The notes beneath the pieces are model-generated. The model was not told where the DNA came from and did not search any database. It saw nothing but the letters and a program-made list of their open reading frames with translations. A program made the position numbers and the translations under genes. A stretch of 15,651 nt of DNA from Omnitrophica bacterium RBG_13_46_9 (GTDB taxonomy: Bacteria; Omnitrophota; Gorgyraeia; JABMRN01; RBG-13-46-9), in assembly GCA_001804045.1 (NCBI GenBank), contig MHFD01000016.1, forward strand, positions 9,338 through 24,988, read 5' to 3'. This document shows positions 1 to 8,084 of this stretch, piece after piece. Positions within the stretch are counted from its first letter, which is position 1. Every line of letters starts with the position of its first letter.

Positions 1-729
1 CCCGGAAACATTGTGGATGAAATGGAAGAATGCGTGAAGCTGGGGATAAATGAGATACATTTTATCGATGATGTCTTTAACGCCGATCCCGGCCGCGTAA
101 TCAGGGTGTGCGATGAAATAAAAAGAAGAAACCTGAAAGTGAAATGGAGTTTCAGGGGGCGCATCGACAGGATAACCATGCCTCTTCTCTTAAGCTCAAA
201 GGAGGCCGGTTGTTATAGGGTCCATCTCGGGGTCGAGACATCCGGTGACGAAGGCTTAAAAAAATTAAAAAAAGGGATAACGGTAGCGCAAACCAGACAG
301 GTATTTAAATGGACCAGGGGCGTAGGCATAAATACCGTCGCCTATTTTCTCATAGGTTGCCCTCATGAGAAGACGAGGGAAGACGTCTTGAGGACTGTCG
401 ATTTCTCCAAGGAAATAGACCCGGATTTCGCGCTTTTTAATATACTGACACCTTATCCTTCGACTGATTTATACGAAGAGGGTTTAAGAAAAGGGGTGTT
501 TAAAAGTGATTGTTGGAGCGGGTTTGCGGTAAACCCCCGGAAGGACTTTCGCCCACCCGTATGGGAGGAATGGCTGACCAGAGATGAACTCTTATCTTTA
601 CTTAACGTAGCGTATCGCAATTTCTATATACGGCCAAAATTTTTGTTCCGGGCGATAGCCGACCCCCGGAATTTAGGGGTTTTGACTCAGAGGCTGAAAA
701 TCGGTTTAAAAATACTAAAATTGCCGTAA
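1..729 (+). CDS. B12-type radical SAM protein, C-terminal half (5' truncated by window edge)
   Basis: The frame is open from base 1 and gives 242 residues, so the true start lies outside the window; the internal GTG at 13 is not a credible start. The protein aligns along its whole length with residues from about 231 onward of the complete radical SAM protein at 1559-3010. Shared blocks include IDDxFN, RVIR, GVET, TVAYFxIGCPHEK and PYPxTxxYxEG, and identity by eye is around 40%. By that alignment the missing half should carry the cobalamin-binding fold and the CxxxCxxC cluster motif. What is visible is the second half of the radical SAM barrel plus the C-terminal extension of about 90 residues seen in its paralogue. 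Family members do radical methylation, ring formation or C-C bond chemistry on diverse substrates; the substrate here is unknown. The next gene follows after 14 bases, so the two are probably co-transcribed. Confidence 0.88.
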   Translation, partial: PGNIVDEMEECVKLGINEIHFIDDVFNADPGRVIRVCDEIKRRNLKVKWSFRGRIDRITMPLLLSSKEAGCYRVHLGVETSGDEGLKKLKKGITVAQTRQVFKWTRGVGINTVAYFLIGCPHEKTREDVLRTVDFSKEIDPDFALFNILTPYPSTDLYEEGLRKGVFKSDCWSGFAVNPRKDFRPPVWEEWLTRDELLSLLNVAYRNFYIRPKFLFRAIADPRNLGVLTQRLKIGLKILKLP

Positions 730-743
730 GAAATTGTCTTATC

Positions 744-1562
744 ATGAAGAATAAAGAAATAGCCCTTATGTATTCGGGCGGATTGGACACGACCTATGCC
801 GCGTTAACGCTTGCCGAAACTTTTAGCAAAGTGCACCTCTTAACTTTCTGTAACGGCGTGTGTTTAAGACCGCGGGCTTCCCGCAAACACTTCTCTATGC
901 TGCGGGAAAAGTTCGGAAGAGATAAATTTGAGCACACAGTTATTCCTATCGCGCACATCTTTGCGTTCTTAAGGAAAAACATAATAAAAGACATGTTAAA
1001 ATACAGATCCCCGCTTCTCTTTGACCTCTGTTGCAGGTTGTCGATGGAAATCGCTACAATACTTTATTGCATGGATAAGAGAGTGAGCTACGCAACAGAC
1101 GGAAGCAATCCGCGGACCCAGGGTCAGATGTTTATCCAGCAGGAAGGATACCTAAAGTTAGTCGATAAATTCTTTTCCCGATATGGCATTGAATCCGTGC
1201 GTTCTTACAATATGCTGTGCTCAAGAGATGAAATAAGACAACGGCTTCGTGACAAAGGTATAAATACGGAGGTAAGATGGCTGAGGTTTCTCGGTATCTC
1301 GACCCAGCTTTTCACACAACCATTTTGTCTTTGGGCGCCGGTCGCGTTCCTTTTTACTTCCGCGACAAGAAAAATACCTTTAATAAGATATTTCAGCCTT
1401 TCCCAGGAAAAAGCTATCATATACCGTATGGAAAAGGAGAAGCTGGCGCAGAGATTCATAGAATATCTAAGGTATAATTACTCCCTTTCGCATGAGAAAA
1501 ACTGCATAAAGAGGGTGAGCCGTCTCTTTCGGTGTATGCCCTCAACAAAAAACGAACAATGA
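744..1562 (+). CDS. PP-loop ATPase-like protein (adenine nucleotide alpha-hydrolase fold), unknown substrate
   Basis: This 272-residue protein opens with a hydrophobic strand followed by SGGLDTT at residues 11-17, the pyrophosphate-binding PP-loop (SGGxDS/T) of N-type ATP pyrophosphatases such as argininosuccinate synthase, QueC, asparagine synthetase and TtcA. These enzymes adenylate a carbonyl, which is then attacked by a nitrogen or sulfur nucleophile. A second conserved-looking stretch, ATDGSNPRTQG at about 116-126, fits the substrate side of the fold. The zinc-binding cysteine set expected near the C-terminus of QueC is not evident. The C-terminal third is basic and partly hydrophobic (FTQPFCLWAPVAFLF). 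It sits between two paralogous radical SAM genes, and its stop overlaps the next start as ATGA, implying translational coupling. No strong Shine-Dalgarno precedes ATG 744. The fold call is fairly safe; the reaction (amide, thioamide or tRNA-type modification) is unknown. Confidence 0.8.
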   Translation: MKNKEIALMYSGGLDTTYAALTLAETFSKVHLLTFCNGVCLRPRASRKHFSMLREKFGRDKFEHTVIPIAHIFAFLRKNIIKDMLKYRSPLLFDLCCRLSMEIATILYCMDKRVSYATDGSNPRTQGQMFIQQEGYLKLVDKFFSRYGIESVRSYNMLCSRDEIRQRLRDKGINTEVRWLRFLGISTQLFTQPFCLWAPVAFLFTSATRKIPLIRYFSLSQEKAIIYRMEKEKLAQRFIEYLRYNYSLSHEKNCIKRVSRLFRCMPSTKNEQ

Positions 1563-3010
1563 AAGTAGTATTAGTCCGGCCGCCGGAAACAAATAGAATA
1601 TGGGCGGGAATACCGCGTTTTTTTAACGATGGGATCTTTTTATTTCCGCCCCTGGGCATAATGCAGCTTAAGGCGTATATTGAAAAATATACTCGCCATA
1701 AAGTAATCATCTACGATAGCTTGATCCATAGGGCTGATTACGAAAAACTGGCCTATTTTATTAAAAAAACCTCCCCACGCGTAGTAGGCATATCGACTTT
1801 CACCCATAGCCTGGGGGATGTGGTTGAAACTGCCAAGACCGTAAAGCGCGTTGATCCGCTTATTCATGTAGTCCTCGGCGGACCTCATACCTACTCATTC
1901 CCCGAAGAATCTGGATATTTGCTGGATTTAGGATGCGTAGATTCCGTCATATTGGGCGACGGAGAAAAGACATTAGCGGCTGCGCTGGAGGCTATAGACA
2001 ATAACACGGGCTTTGATGGGAATGAAGGTATTATCTATAAAGACAAAAGGAAAAATACGGTAAAAATAGGCGATCCGGTGTTTATAAAAAATCTTGACGA
2101 ACTTCCTTTCCCATCAAGGGATATATACGGCATCAAACGTTATTACACGCCGGCTTCACACGGTAATTCAATGACAACCATGATAACCGGTAGAGGCTGC
2201 CCGTATGATTGCAAATTCTGCGATGTGCAGAAAAGATATCGGCCTCGCTCAATAAAGAATGTCGTGGATGAAATCGAGTTATGCGGCAAGCTAGGGTTCA
2301 AAGAGGTATTCCTTATCGATGACACATTTAATACCACGAAAGACCGCGTTATCCGGCTATCGGAGGAAATTTTAAAGCGAGGGATCAAAATAAAATGGGG
2401 TTGCAAAGCACGGTGCGACAATATGGATGCGGATGTCTTAAAAATAGCAAAAAAAGCCGGATGTGTCAGAATCCACTATGGAGTAGAGACAGGCACCGAT
2501 AGCGGGCTGGATTCCATAGATAAAAGGGTGGGCTTGGACACAATGAGAAGCGCTTTTTCCGAAGCGAAGCGAGCGGGCATAAGAACAGTGGCGTATTTCA
2601 TGATCGGTTGTCCGCATGAAAAAGATGGATCAAATATTCTGGAAACAATAGATTTTGCCAGAAACTTAGCGGCTGATTTCGCCGTTTTTTCCCTGCTATC
2701 ACCTTATCCTGACACGGCATTTTACAGAGAGGGTGTAAAAAGAGGGGTGCTTGACCCCCGATTCTGGCAGCAATTCATGAAGAATCCATGCTTTCACGGC
2801 GATATCCCCACATTATGGGACGAATATTTCTCTGGAGATGAACTCCTGCGATTTTTAAAATTAGCGCATAGAAAATTTTACTATCGCCCCAAAATTTTTT
2901 TTAACGCCCTCTTCAATATCCATAGCCTCACGGAACTGAAAAGGCTTTTAATAGGCGAATTGTCCTTATTGAGGCTGGAGTTTCTGCGCAAAACCAAAGG
3001 AAGGTTATAG
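1559..3010 (+). CDS. B12-binding-type radical SAM protein
   Basis: The 483-residue protein has a classic two-domain layout. Residues 1-145 form a Rossmann-like B12-binding-type domain (MKVVLVRPPE, FPPLGIMQLKAYI, VVGISTFT, VVLGGPH, VDSVILGDGE). Residues 205-400 form the radical SAM barrel with C214, C218 and C221 in GRGCPYDCKFC, which ligate the 4Fe-4S cluster, followed by LIDDTFN and HYGVETG. I see no DxHxxG cobalamin-ligand motif, which is common in this class. The start at 1559 is preferred over the upstream in-frame ATG at 1532: it begins exactly at the conserved N-terminal strand and overlaps the PP-loop gene stop as ATGA. The protein is paralogous to the truncated gene at the left edge. 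A strong Shine-Dalgarno near its 3' end serves the methyltransferase gene one base downstream. Known relatives methylate or cyclise lipids, tetrapyrroles and antibiotics; the substrate here is undetermined. Confidence 0.93.
   Translation: MKVVLVRPPETNRIWAGIPRFFNDGIFLFPPLGIMQLKAYIEKYTRHKVIIYDSLIHRADYEKLAYFIKKTSPRVVGISTFTHSLGDVVETAKTVKRVDPLIHVVLGGPHTYSFPEESGYLLDLGCVDSVILGDGEKTLAAALEAIDNNTGFDGNEGIIYKDKRKNTVKIGDPVFIKNLDELPFPSRDIYGIKRYYTPASHGNSMTTMITGRGCPYDCKFCDVQKRYRPRSIKNVVDEIELCGKLGFKEVFLIDDTFNTTKDRVIRLSEEILKRGIKIKWGCKARCDNMDADVLKIAKKAGCVRIHYGVETGTDSGLDSIDKRVGLDTMRSAFSEAKRAGIRTVAYFMIGCPHEKDGSNILETIDFARNLAADFAVFSLLSPYPDTAFYREGVKRGVLDPRFWQQFMKNPCFHGDIPTLWDEYFSGDELLRFLKLAHRKFYYRPKIFFNALFNIHSLTELKRLLIGELSLLRLEFLRKTKGRL
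2996..3004 (+). promoter_or_regulatory. Shine-Dalgarno site for the ICMT-like gene
   Basis: AAAGGAAGG lies 7 bases before ATG 3012, inside the 3' end of the upstream radical SAM gene. It is the clearest ribosome-binding site in the first block and fixes the start of the methyltransferase gene. The neighbouring genes instead seem to rely on overlapping stop and start codons. Confidence 0.7.
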
Positions 3011-3011
3011 A

Positions 3012-3569
3012 ATGCAAAACGGAAGGATAACCGTAAGAGATATGTTGCGCATAGTATCTAAAAGAGAATTCTATCTGGATATGGTTGTTTTCATATTTGT
3101 ATGCATTCCCGCGGTCTTATCCATACTGTTTGTTTCGGTCAAGCTGGATAAGCGGTTTGGTCTTCAGCCTTTTGTGGAAAATCCTTATACCGTTATATTA
3201 TTTTTTCTATTCTCAAGTGTAGGGGCAATCATCGTATGGCGCGCCTATACATATCTTATCATCGTAGGGGAAGGCAGCCCGTGCCCCCAATTGGGAGGGA
3301 CAAATAAGCTGGTCACTTCCGGCCCGTATTCTTTGGTCAGGCACCCGTCTGTTATAGGCAAGCTTCTCGGAATAATAGGATTAGGCTGTTTGTCTAAATC
3401 TGTGTTTTTTACTTTTGCCGTTATACCCATATTGTTTTTATGGTCCATTTTTTACAACAGATTCATCCAGGAAAAGGGCTGTGTCGAGAAATTCGGAGAA
3501 GAGTATATAAAATACCGGAGACAGGTACCCATGTTCATACCAAAGTTGAGAAAAATGGACTTAAAATGA
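3012..3569 (+). CDS. Membrane methyltransferase of the isoprenylcysteine carboxyl methyltransferase / PEMT type
   Basis: The 185-residue protein has hydrophobic segments at about 22-43, 58-78 and 114-148. Its C-terminal half carries the family signature: GEGSPCP (86-92), LVTSGPYSLVRHPSVIG (100-116, with the RHP at 110-112), an acidic residue in FIQEKG, and the closing FGEEYIKYRRQVPMFIP. In characterised relatives the RHP region and the late glutamate bind S-adenosylmethionine at the membrane surface. Bacterial members are mostly uncharacterised and act on carboxylate, amine or thiol groups of hydrophobic substrates. The start is one base after the radical SAM stop, and the stop overlaps the aminotransferase start as ATGA, so it is embedded in the operon. 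Its presence supports a membrane-bound or lipidic intermediate in the pathway, though that is inference. Confidence 0.82.
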   Translation: MQNGRITVRDMLRIVSKREFYLDMVVFIFVCIPAVLSILFVSVKLDKRFGLQPFVENPYTVILFFLFSSVGAIIVWRAYTYLIIVGEGSPCPQLGGTNKLVTSGPYSLVRHPSVIGKLLGIIGLGCLSKSVFFTFAVIPILFLWSIFYNRFIQEKGCVEKFGEEYIKYRRQVPMFIPKLRKMDLK

Positions 3570-4789
3570 AAATGATCCCAAGTTTTAGGCCGAACATAAG
3601 TTACGGCGAATTGAATGCTGTGTTATTAAGAATACTCTCAGGCGATATTGCAGGGCGGGTAATACTTCAATTTGAAGATAGATTTGCTCAATACCTTGGC
3701 GTGAAACACGCTGTTAATGCCCCTTCGGGAAGATGGGCGCTTTATTATATCCTCAAGAGTCTTAACCTTAAAGAAGGAGACGAAGTCATTATTCCTGCTT
3801 TTACCTATTTTGCCGTTCCGGCGGCTATTGTCAAATTGGGGTTAAGACCTGTGTTCGTTGATATAAATTCAGAAAATCTTAACATTGATATTCAAAAAAT
3901 AGAAGAAAATATCACAGAAAAAACTAGAGTAATCATCCCTACCCATCTTTGTGGATTTGTCTGTGAAATTGATGAAATACTCGATATAGCGCAAAGGCAA
4001 AATATTAAAGTGGTGGAAGATTGTGCGCAGTCGTTAGGGACGGAATATAAAGGTAAAAAAGTGGGCTCCTTGGGCGAGGTTTCTTACTTTACTTTTGGTA
4101 TTACAAAAAGTTTTACCACCTTGGGAGGAGGAATGGTAACAACGGATAATGACGAATTAGCAGAGAGAGTGCGGAAGAATCTAGCGCAACTACGACAAAC
4201 AAGTAACAAGGCTTTATTTTTTAAATTACTTGAGGGATATTCCATGAAATTTGCGACTTCGCCGATTCTGTTTCCAATCGTATATTCCATTATTAGAATA
4301 TTTTCTTGTTTTGGGGTTGATATCGTGGATTGTATATTTCACGAAAAAGAGCGGTTGCTTGGTAAATTGCCTCGAAGCGGCCGATTAAATAATATCCAGG
4401 CGGAACTGGGAGTAATGCAATTGAATGATTTAGATAGAAAAAATAGTATGAGAATGAAAAAGGGATTGGAGTTATATCAGAGGCTGGAAGGCATTGATAA
4501 TATCCGGATTCCTTTGTTGGGGGAAAATGCAAAAAACATCTTTTCTGGTTGTCCGATTTTAGTCAAAAACAAAAACGCGATAAGAAGGAAGCTATTAGCA
4601 AAAGGGATAGATGTCTCTTCGGGTTATATGCAAGATTGTTCAAAATTAGATGTGTTTAGAGGATTTAAGAAGGGCTGTCCTTATGCTTCAAGAGCAGAGG
4701 ATAAAATATTATACTTTCCGATATATGCGGAGTTGACTTCTTCTGAATTGACATATATAGTAAATGTAGTCAAAAACCTTGCAAGGTAG
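3566..4789 (+). CDS. DegT/DnrJ/EryC1-family PLP-dependent aminotransferase
   Basis: This 407-residue protein carries the landmarks of sugar-type aminotransferases: NAPSGRWALYYIL (51-63), GDEVIIPAFTYFAVPAAI (71-88), the cofactor aspartate in VEDCAQSLG (D152), and FGITKSFTTLGGGM, where K181 is the expected Schiff-base lysine. The last part, with YFPIY and SSELTYIV, matches the family's C-terminal domain. ATG 3566 is chosen because it overlaps the methyltransferase stop (ATGA) and starts just before the conserved PSFRPNISYGE; the longer in-frame opening at 3440 would run through the methyltransferase gene. Residues 226-258 are unusually hydrophobic (SPILFPIVYSIIRIF), which could tether the enzyme to a membrane or lipid substrate. 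Most members transfer an amino group from glutamate to keto-sugars, but the radical SAM context leaves other keto or aldehyde substrates possible. It is the last gene of the first block. Confidence 0.9.
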   Translation: MKMIPSFRPNISYGELNAVLLRILSGDIAGRVILQFEDRFAQYLGVKHAVNAPSGRWALYYILKSLNLKEGDEVIIPAFTYFAVPAAIVKLGLRPVFVDINSENLNIDIQKIEENITEKTRVIIPTHLCGFVCEIDEILDIAQRQNIKVVEDCAQSLGTEYKGKKVGSLGEVSYFTFGITKSFTTLGGGMVTTDNDELAERVRKNLAQLRQTSNKALFFKLLEGYSMKFATSPILFPIVYSIIRIFSCFGVDIVDCIFHEKERLLGKLPRSGRLNNIQAELGVMQLNDLDRKNSMRMKKGLELYQRLEGIDNIRIPLLGENAKNIFSGCPILVKNKNAIRRKLLAKGIDVSSGYMQDCSKLDVFRGFKKGCPYASRAEDKILYFPIYAELTSSELTYIVNVVKNLAR

Positions 4790-4839
4790 ATAATGGCTGG
4801 GATTTAGACAATTTGTTTTAAGTCTCCCTTTAATTTTCT

Positions 4840-6528
4840 ATGAGGCGATATTCCAAAACAATTATTTTGATAGCTCTACTGCTTATTATATCTAGCTATA
4901 TCGTTAATAATATTCTTTGGGTAGGAAAAAGCCCGATTTACTTTTACCGCGATTCGATAATGAATATCTCTTGGGCCGTATATTATGGGAAGGCATGGCG
5001 TAACGAGAAATTAGCATATGGGCCAGATCTAATAGAAGTTCTAAACAGTAACAATATAAATCCTAATGGGTCAATATATTATTATGATGGGAGTCCTGGA
5101 ACTCTTAAAGGCCTTATCGCAAAGAAAGAAAATATTACAACAAGGGACCTTCTAAAATTTTACCACCCGCCATTATGGTTTATGTTTCTAGGAAGCTTGT
5201 TTTTCCTCTTCGGTTTCCGATTATGGGTGATTTATTTGGCTCAATTTCTTCTGGGAGCAACAACGATAGGTCTTACTTATCTTGTTGGTAAAAGATTATT
5301 CTCTTCCACTGCAGGATTGCTCAGTGCCTTCATCTTATCTACATTGCCGAGTTTTCTCATTATTACACGTCAAGGGTTTCTTGAAACGATGATATGCCCC
5401 TTGGTACTTATCGGAGTTATTCTGGTCGATTATATACTAAAATATCCTCTCGGACGTTTCTACTACATCCTCCTTGGACTTGTTTGTGGGATAGGCATGC
5501 TAATAAAAAGCACATTCATTCTATATATTGTAATATTTTTTCTTGTGATTGTTATTTTTGCTGATAAAAAAGAAATATCTCTTTTTTCCCTTTTAAAGAT
5601 TTTTTTTCTTGCTCTTATTTTAATTATTTTAATAGCTCTGCCCTGGTATGCATACGCTTGTCAATCATTTTTGGCTTATTCTAATATGGGGATTGCTAAA
5701 GGCAGAAGCCAATACCTTTTTGATACTAAAAACTTTTTTGTTATATTTGCTGTATTGAAAAATGTGCAATTGGGGAGCGTTTTATTTGTCCTATTTGTCA
5801 TAGCGGCAATCCGTTCCTGTGTTAAGCCGAAATTATATTCGTCTTATTTAATATTCTTTCTTATCTGCGGTTATCTTCTAAAGGTTTTCTTGCCATTTGC
5901 AGTCATAATAAGGCATTTTTCTCCTTTTTTGCCATTAGTTATAATATTGATTTGCTGTAGTATCGTGGATCTGTATAAATTCAAGCGGTGGGTAGCCGTT
6001 TCTCTAGTAATTTTTAGCTTTATTCGCGGCTATGGCTGGATGGTCCTCCCACTTCCCTGTTTATTGGATCAAATGAGTTATTTTTATGACGACATAGGGA
6101 CGAAAAGCTGTAAACACCTATATTCCAACTATGCGACAGATGTTAAGTCGGGTAATTTGGTTTCTTCTTTTGCGCCGCTTAATTATATGCAACAAAGAGT
6201 GGTCTATGACGAAATTAAAAAAGTCCCTTCTTCAACCGGATTAAGATTAGTAAAGATTATAAGTCCCTCTAAACATATTCTGGAAGCAAAGACTCTTGCC
6301 GGGGCATTGAGTTTGTACAGCATTTTTGACGGTTTTCCGTTAATTATAGAGGATCCGCATCTGAGACTGAGTAAGCCTTTTAAGGATAGGATATGGGTTT
6401 TTTTGAATAGCAGCAACAAAGATATGTTGATTGTAAATAAAATAAAAATGAAATTGGGATATATCGCGACCGTTCCTTTACTGCCCGCGGTCAAGTGTGA
6501 TATTTTTATCGAATACGGAAATGATTGA
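4840..6528 (+). CDS. PMT_2/ArnT-like GT-C membrane glycosyltransferase
   Basis: This 562-residue polytopic membrane protein begins with a transmembrane helix (8-26), followed by an extended loop containing YRDS (D38) where GT-C enzymes keep a catalytic acidic residue. Next comes the FYHPPLWF block (107-114), the usual second signature of the PMT/ArnT family, with roughly ten further hydrophobic helices and a soluble C-terminal tail of about 130 residues. The HPPLW block and the helix after it, with GLTYLVGKRLFSSTAGLLSA, are typical. These enzymes transfer a sugar from a polyprenyl-phosphate donor to lipid, protein or glycan on the outer face of the cytoplasmic membrane. ATG 4840 is the first start after an in-frame TAA at 4831, and no Shine-Dalgarno is obvious. 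The 50-base gap after the aminotransferase makes operon membership possible but unproven. The acceptor is unknown. Confidence 0.82.
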   Translation: MRRYSKTIILIALLLIISSYIVNNILWVGKSPIYFYRDSIMNISWAVYYGKAWRNEKLAYGPDLIEVLNSNNINPNGSIYYYDGSPGTLKGLIAKKENITTRDLLKFYHPPLWFMFLGSLFFLFGFRLWVIYLAQFLLGATTIGLTYLVGKRLFSSTAGLLSAFILSTLPSFLIITRQGFLETMICPLVLIGVILVDYILKYPLGRFYYILLGLVCGIGMLIKSTFILYIVIFFLVIVIFADKKEISLFSLLKIFFLALILIILIALPWYAYACQSFLAYSNMGIAKGRSQYLFDTKNFFVIFAVLKNVQLGSVLFVLFVIAAIRSCVKPKLYSSYLIFFLICGYLLKVFLPFAVIIRHFSPFLPLVIILICCSIVDLYKFKRWVAVSLVIFSFIRGYGWMVLPLPCLLDQMSYFYDDIGTKSCKHLYSNYATDVKSGNLVSSFAPLNYMQQRVVYDEIKKVPSSTGLRLVKIISPSKHILEAKTLAGALSLYSIFDGFPLIIEDPHLRLSKPFKDRIWVFLNSSNKDMLIVNKIKMKLGYIATVPLLPAVKCDIFIEYGND

Positions 6529-8026
6529 TAACGCGATTCGAAAGCAGAATATTAAGTCAACGGGAAATAAATTAATAATAACGGGAATTCTATTGTTGGG
6601 GTTATTTTTTAGAATCCACGATCTAAACGTAGAGAGTTTGTGGCCGGATGAAGGCATTGCAATTAGGTTGGCTCATTTAGACCTGTCGCAGATTATCAAG
6701 GATCGCGCTTCCAGTTTTTGTACGCCGCTATATTATATAATATTACATTACTGGGTTTCCTTATTTGGCGACAGCGAATATTCCGCGAGGTTCTTATCTG
6801 CTGTATTCGGCTTTTTGGCCATATTTATGGCCTACAAGGTAGGTAGTCTTATCTTTGACCGTCAGGTGGGCATTTTAGGTTCTTTGATATTAGCGATGTC
6901 CGTGTTTCATATTTATTATTCTCAAGAAGTTAGAATGTATAGTCTTGTAACTCTCCTGATACTAGTTTCTTTCTATTTCTTTATAAGATTTCTTGGGGAA
7001 ACGAGTTATACCGTTTCGATAGGCTATATTATATCCAGCCTCCTTTTAATCCACACCCATTATAACGTCTTACCGGCAATAATAGCTCAAAACACTTATT
7101 TTGTTATGCAGTTTATATTATCGGAAAAGACTTATAATAAACCTATCGTTAAAAGATGGGGCTTCATTCAAGGTATATTAATTTTGTTATTAATGCCTTG
7201 GCTGTCTATAGCGTCTCCCGGCTGGATAAAAAAAGAACTGTTCCGGGGAGAATCTCCTTTTTTTAGGTTTATGCATTGGCCGTTACGTTCAATAAATATA
7301 ACGGCTATTTCCTTGTTTAAATGGTCTTCCGGATCAGTGTTATTGCTAATTCTTTTTCTAATATTATTCTCTATTTCCGTAATAGACTATGAAAGATTAA
7401 AAGAGAGCATCGTTAAAAAAAAATCTTTCTGGCCTCCTAAGATAAACCTCTGGAAAACGTTTCTTTCACATGATAGCAGGGTCCATCTATTACTTGTATG
7501 GTTATCGATTCCTCTAATCTTATTACCTTTTTATCTGTCGCCTCTTAGATATCGGCCTAAGTATGCCATTTCTGCTTCAGTGGCGTTTTATTTATTAATA
7601 GCCAAAGGGATAAGTAATATAAAAAATAAATATGCTAAGCCAGCTGTAATTTGCGTAATTATTGCTTTGTCTCTTGTAAATATTTGGAGGTATTATATAG
7701 AGGCTGATAATGCGCAATGGATAGAGGCAGCAAATTATATAGATAGACATGCCGAGCCTGGTGATTTATTGCTCTTTTTAGATTCTCGTCAAAAATATCT
7801 TTTTGATTATTACTCTAAGAATACCGGTTCTATTAGAAAAATATATTTGAAGAAAAAAATGAATACTGCTGGATACAATAGAATCTGGTTCCTGAAAGGA
7901 AAACCTCAAATATCTGCCGAAATGGCATTGGATGCATATGAGGTGGCATGCCATAAGGTATATTCCGGCAGGGATAATATTATGGACCAGACACTTGAAG
8001 TATATTTATTCAAAAAAAATAGATGA
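6521..8026 (+). CDS. PMT_2/ArnT-like GT-C membrane glycosyltransferase
   Basis: The 501-residue polytopic protein shows the canonical features of the family. After the first helix comes ESLWPDEGIA (38-47) with the acidic pair D43-E44, the catalytic site of GT-C enzymes. This is followed by TPLYYIILHYW (68-78), YSARFLSAVFG and YYSQEVRMYSLVTLL (132-146). About ten more hydrophobic stretches follow, with a short soluble C-terminus. The start is set at ATG 6521, which overlaps the previous stop (ATGATTGA). A GTG at 6497 is also in frame, but it would add eight residues inside the upstream gene without support. The overlap indicates coupling to the preceding glycosyltransferase. It probably uses a polyprenyl-phosphate sugar such as the GT2 enzyme at 9993-10715 might supply; donor and acceptor cannot be told from sequence. 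Confidence 0.85.
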   Translation: MIDNAIRKQNIKSTGNKLIITGILLLGLFFRIHDLNVESLWPDEGIAIRLAHLDLSQIIKDRASSFCTPLYYIILHYWVSLFGDSEYSARFLSAVFGFLAIFMAYKVGSLIFDRQVGILGSLILAMSVFHIYYSQEVRMYSLVTLLILVSFYFFIRFLGETSYTVSIGYIISSLLLIHTHYNVLPAIIAQNTYFVMQFILSEKTYNKPIVKRWGFIQGILILLLMPWLSIASPGWIKKELFRGESPFFRFMHWPLRSINITAISLFKWSSGSVLLLILFLILFSISVIDYERLKESIVKKKSFWPPKINLWKTFLSHDSRVHLLLVWLSIPLILLPFYLSPLRYRPKYAISASVAFYLLIAKGISNIKNKYAKPAVICVIIALSLVNIWRYYIEADNAQWIEAANYIDRHAEPGDLLLFLDSRQKYLFDYYSKNTGSIRKIYLKKKMNTAGYNRIWFLKGKPQISAEMALDAYEVACHKVYSGRDNIMDQTLEVYLFKKNR

Positions 8027-8084
8027 AAGGGCGCAAAGGCTCAAAACATCTTTTAATCTATTTCTCAAAAATAGAAATCTAAAT

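Noticed and set aside
1532..1558. Upstream ATG for the complete radical SAM gene
   Set aside because: It would add nine residues (MYALNKKRT) before the conserved N-terminal strand; ATG 1559 has the ATGA overlap expected for translational coupling.
7932..8084. N-terminal extension of the 8085-9887 protein
   Set aside because: It lies mostly inside the preceding glycosyltransferase gene in another frame and reads as basic, featureless sequence; the first helix begins after ATG 8085.
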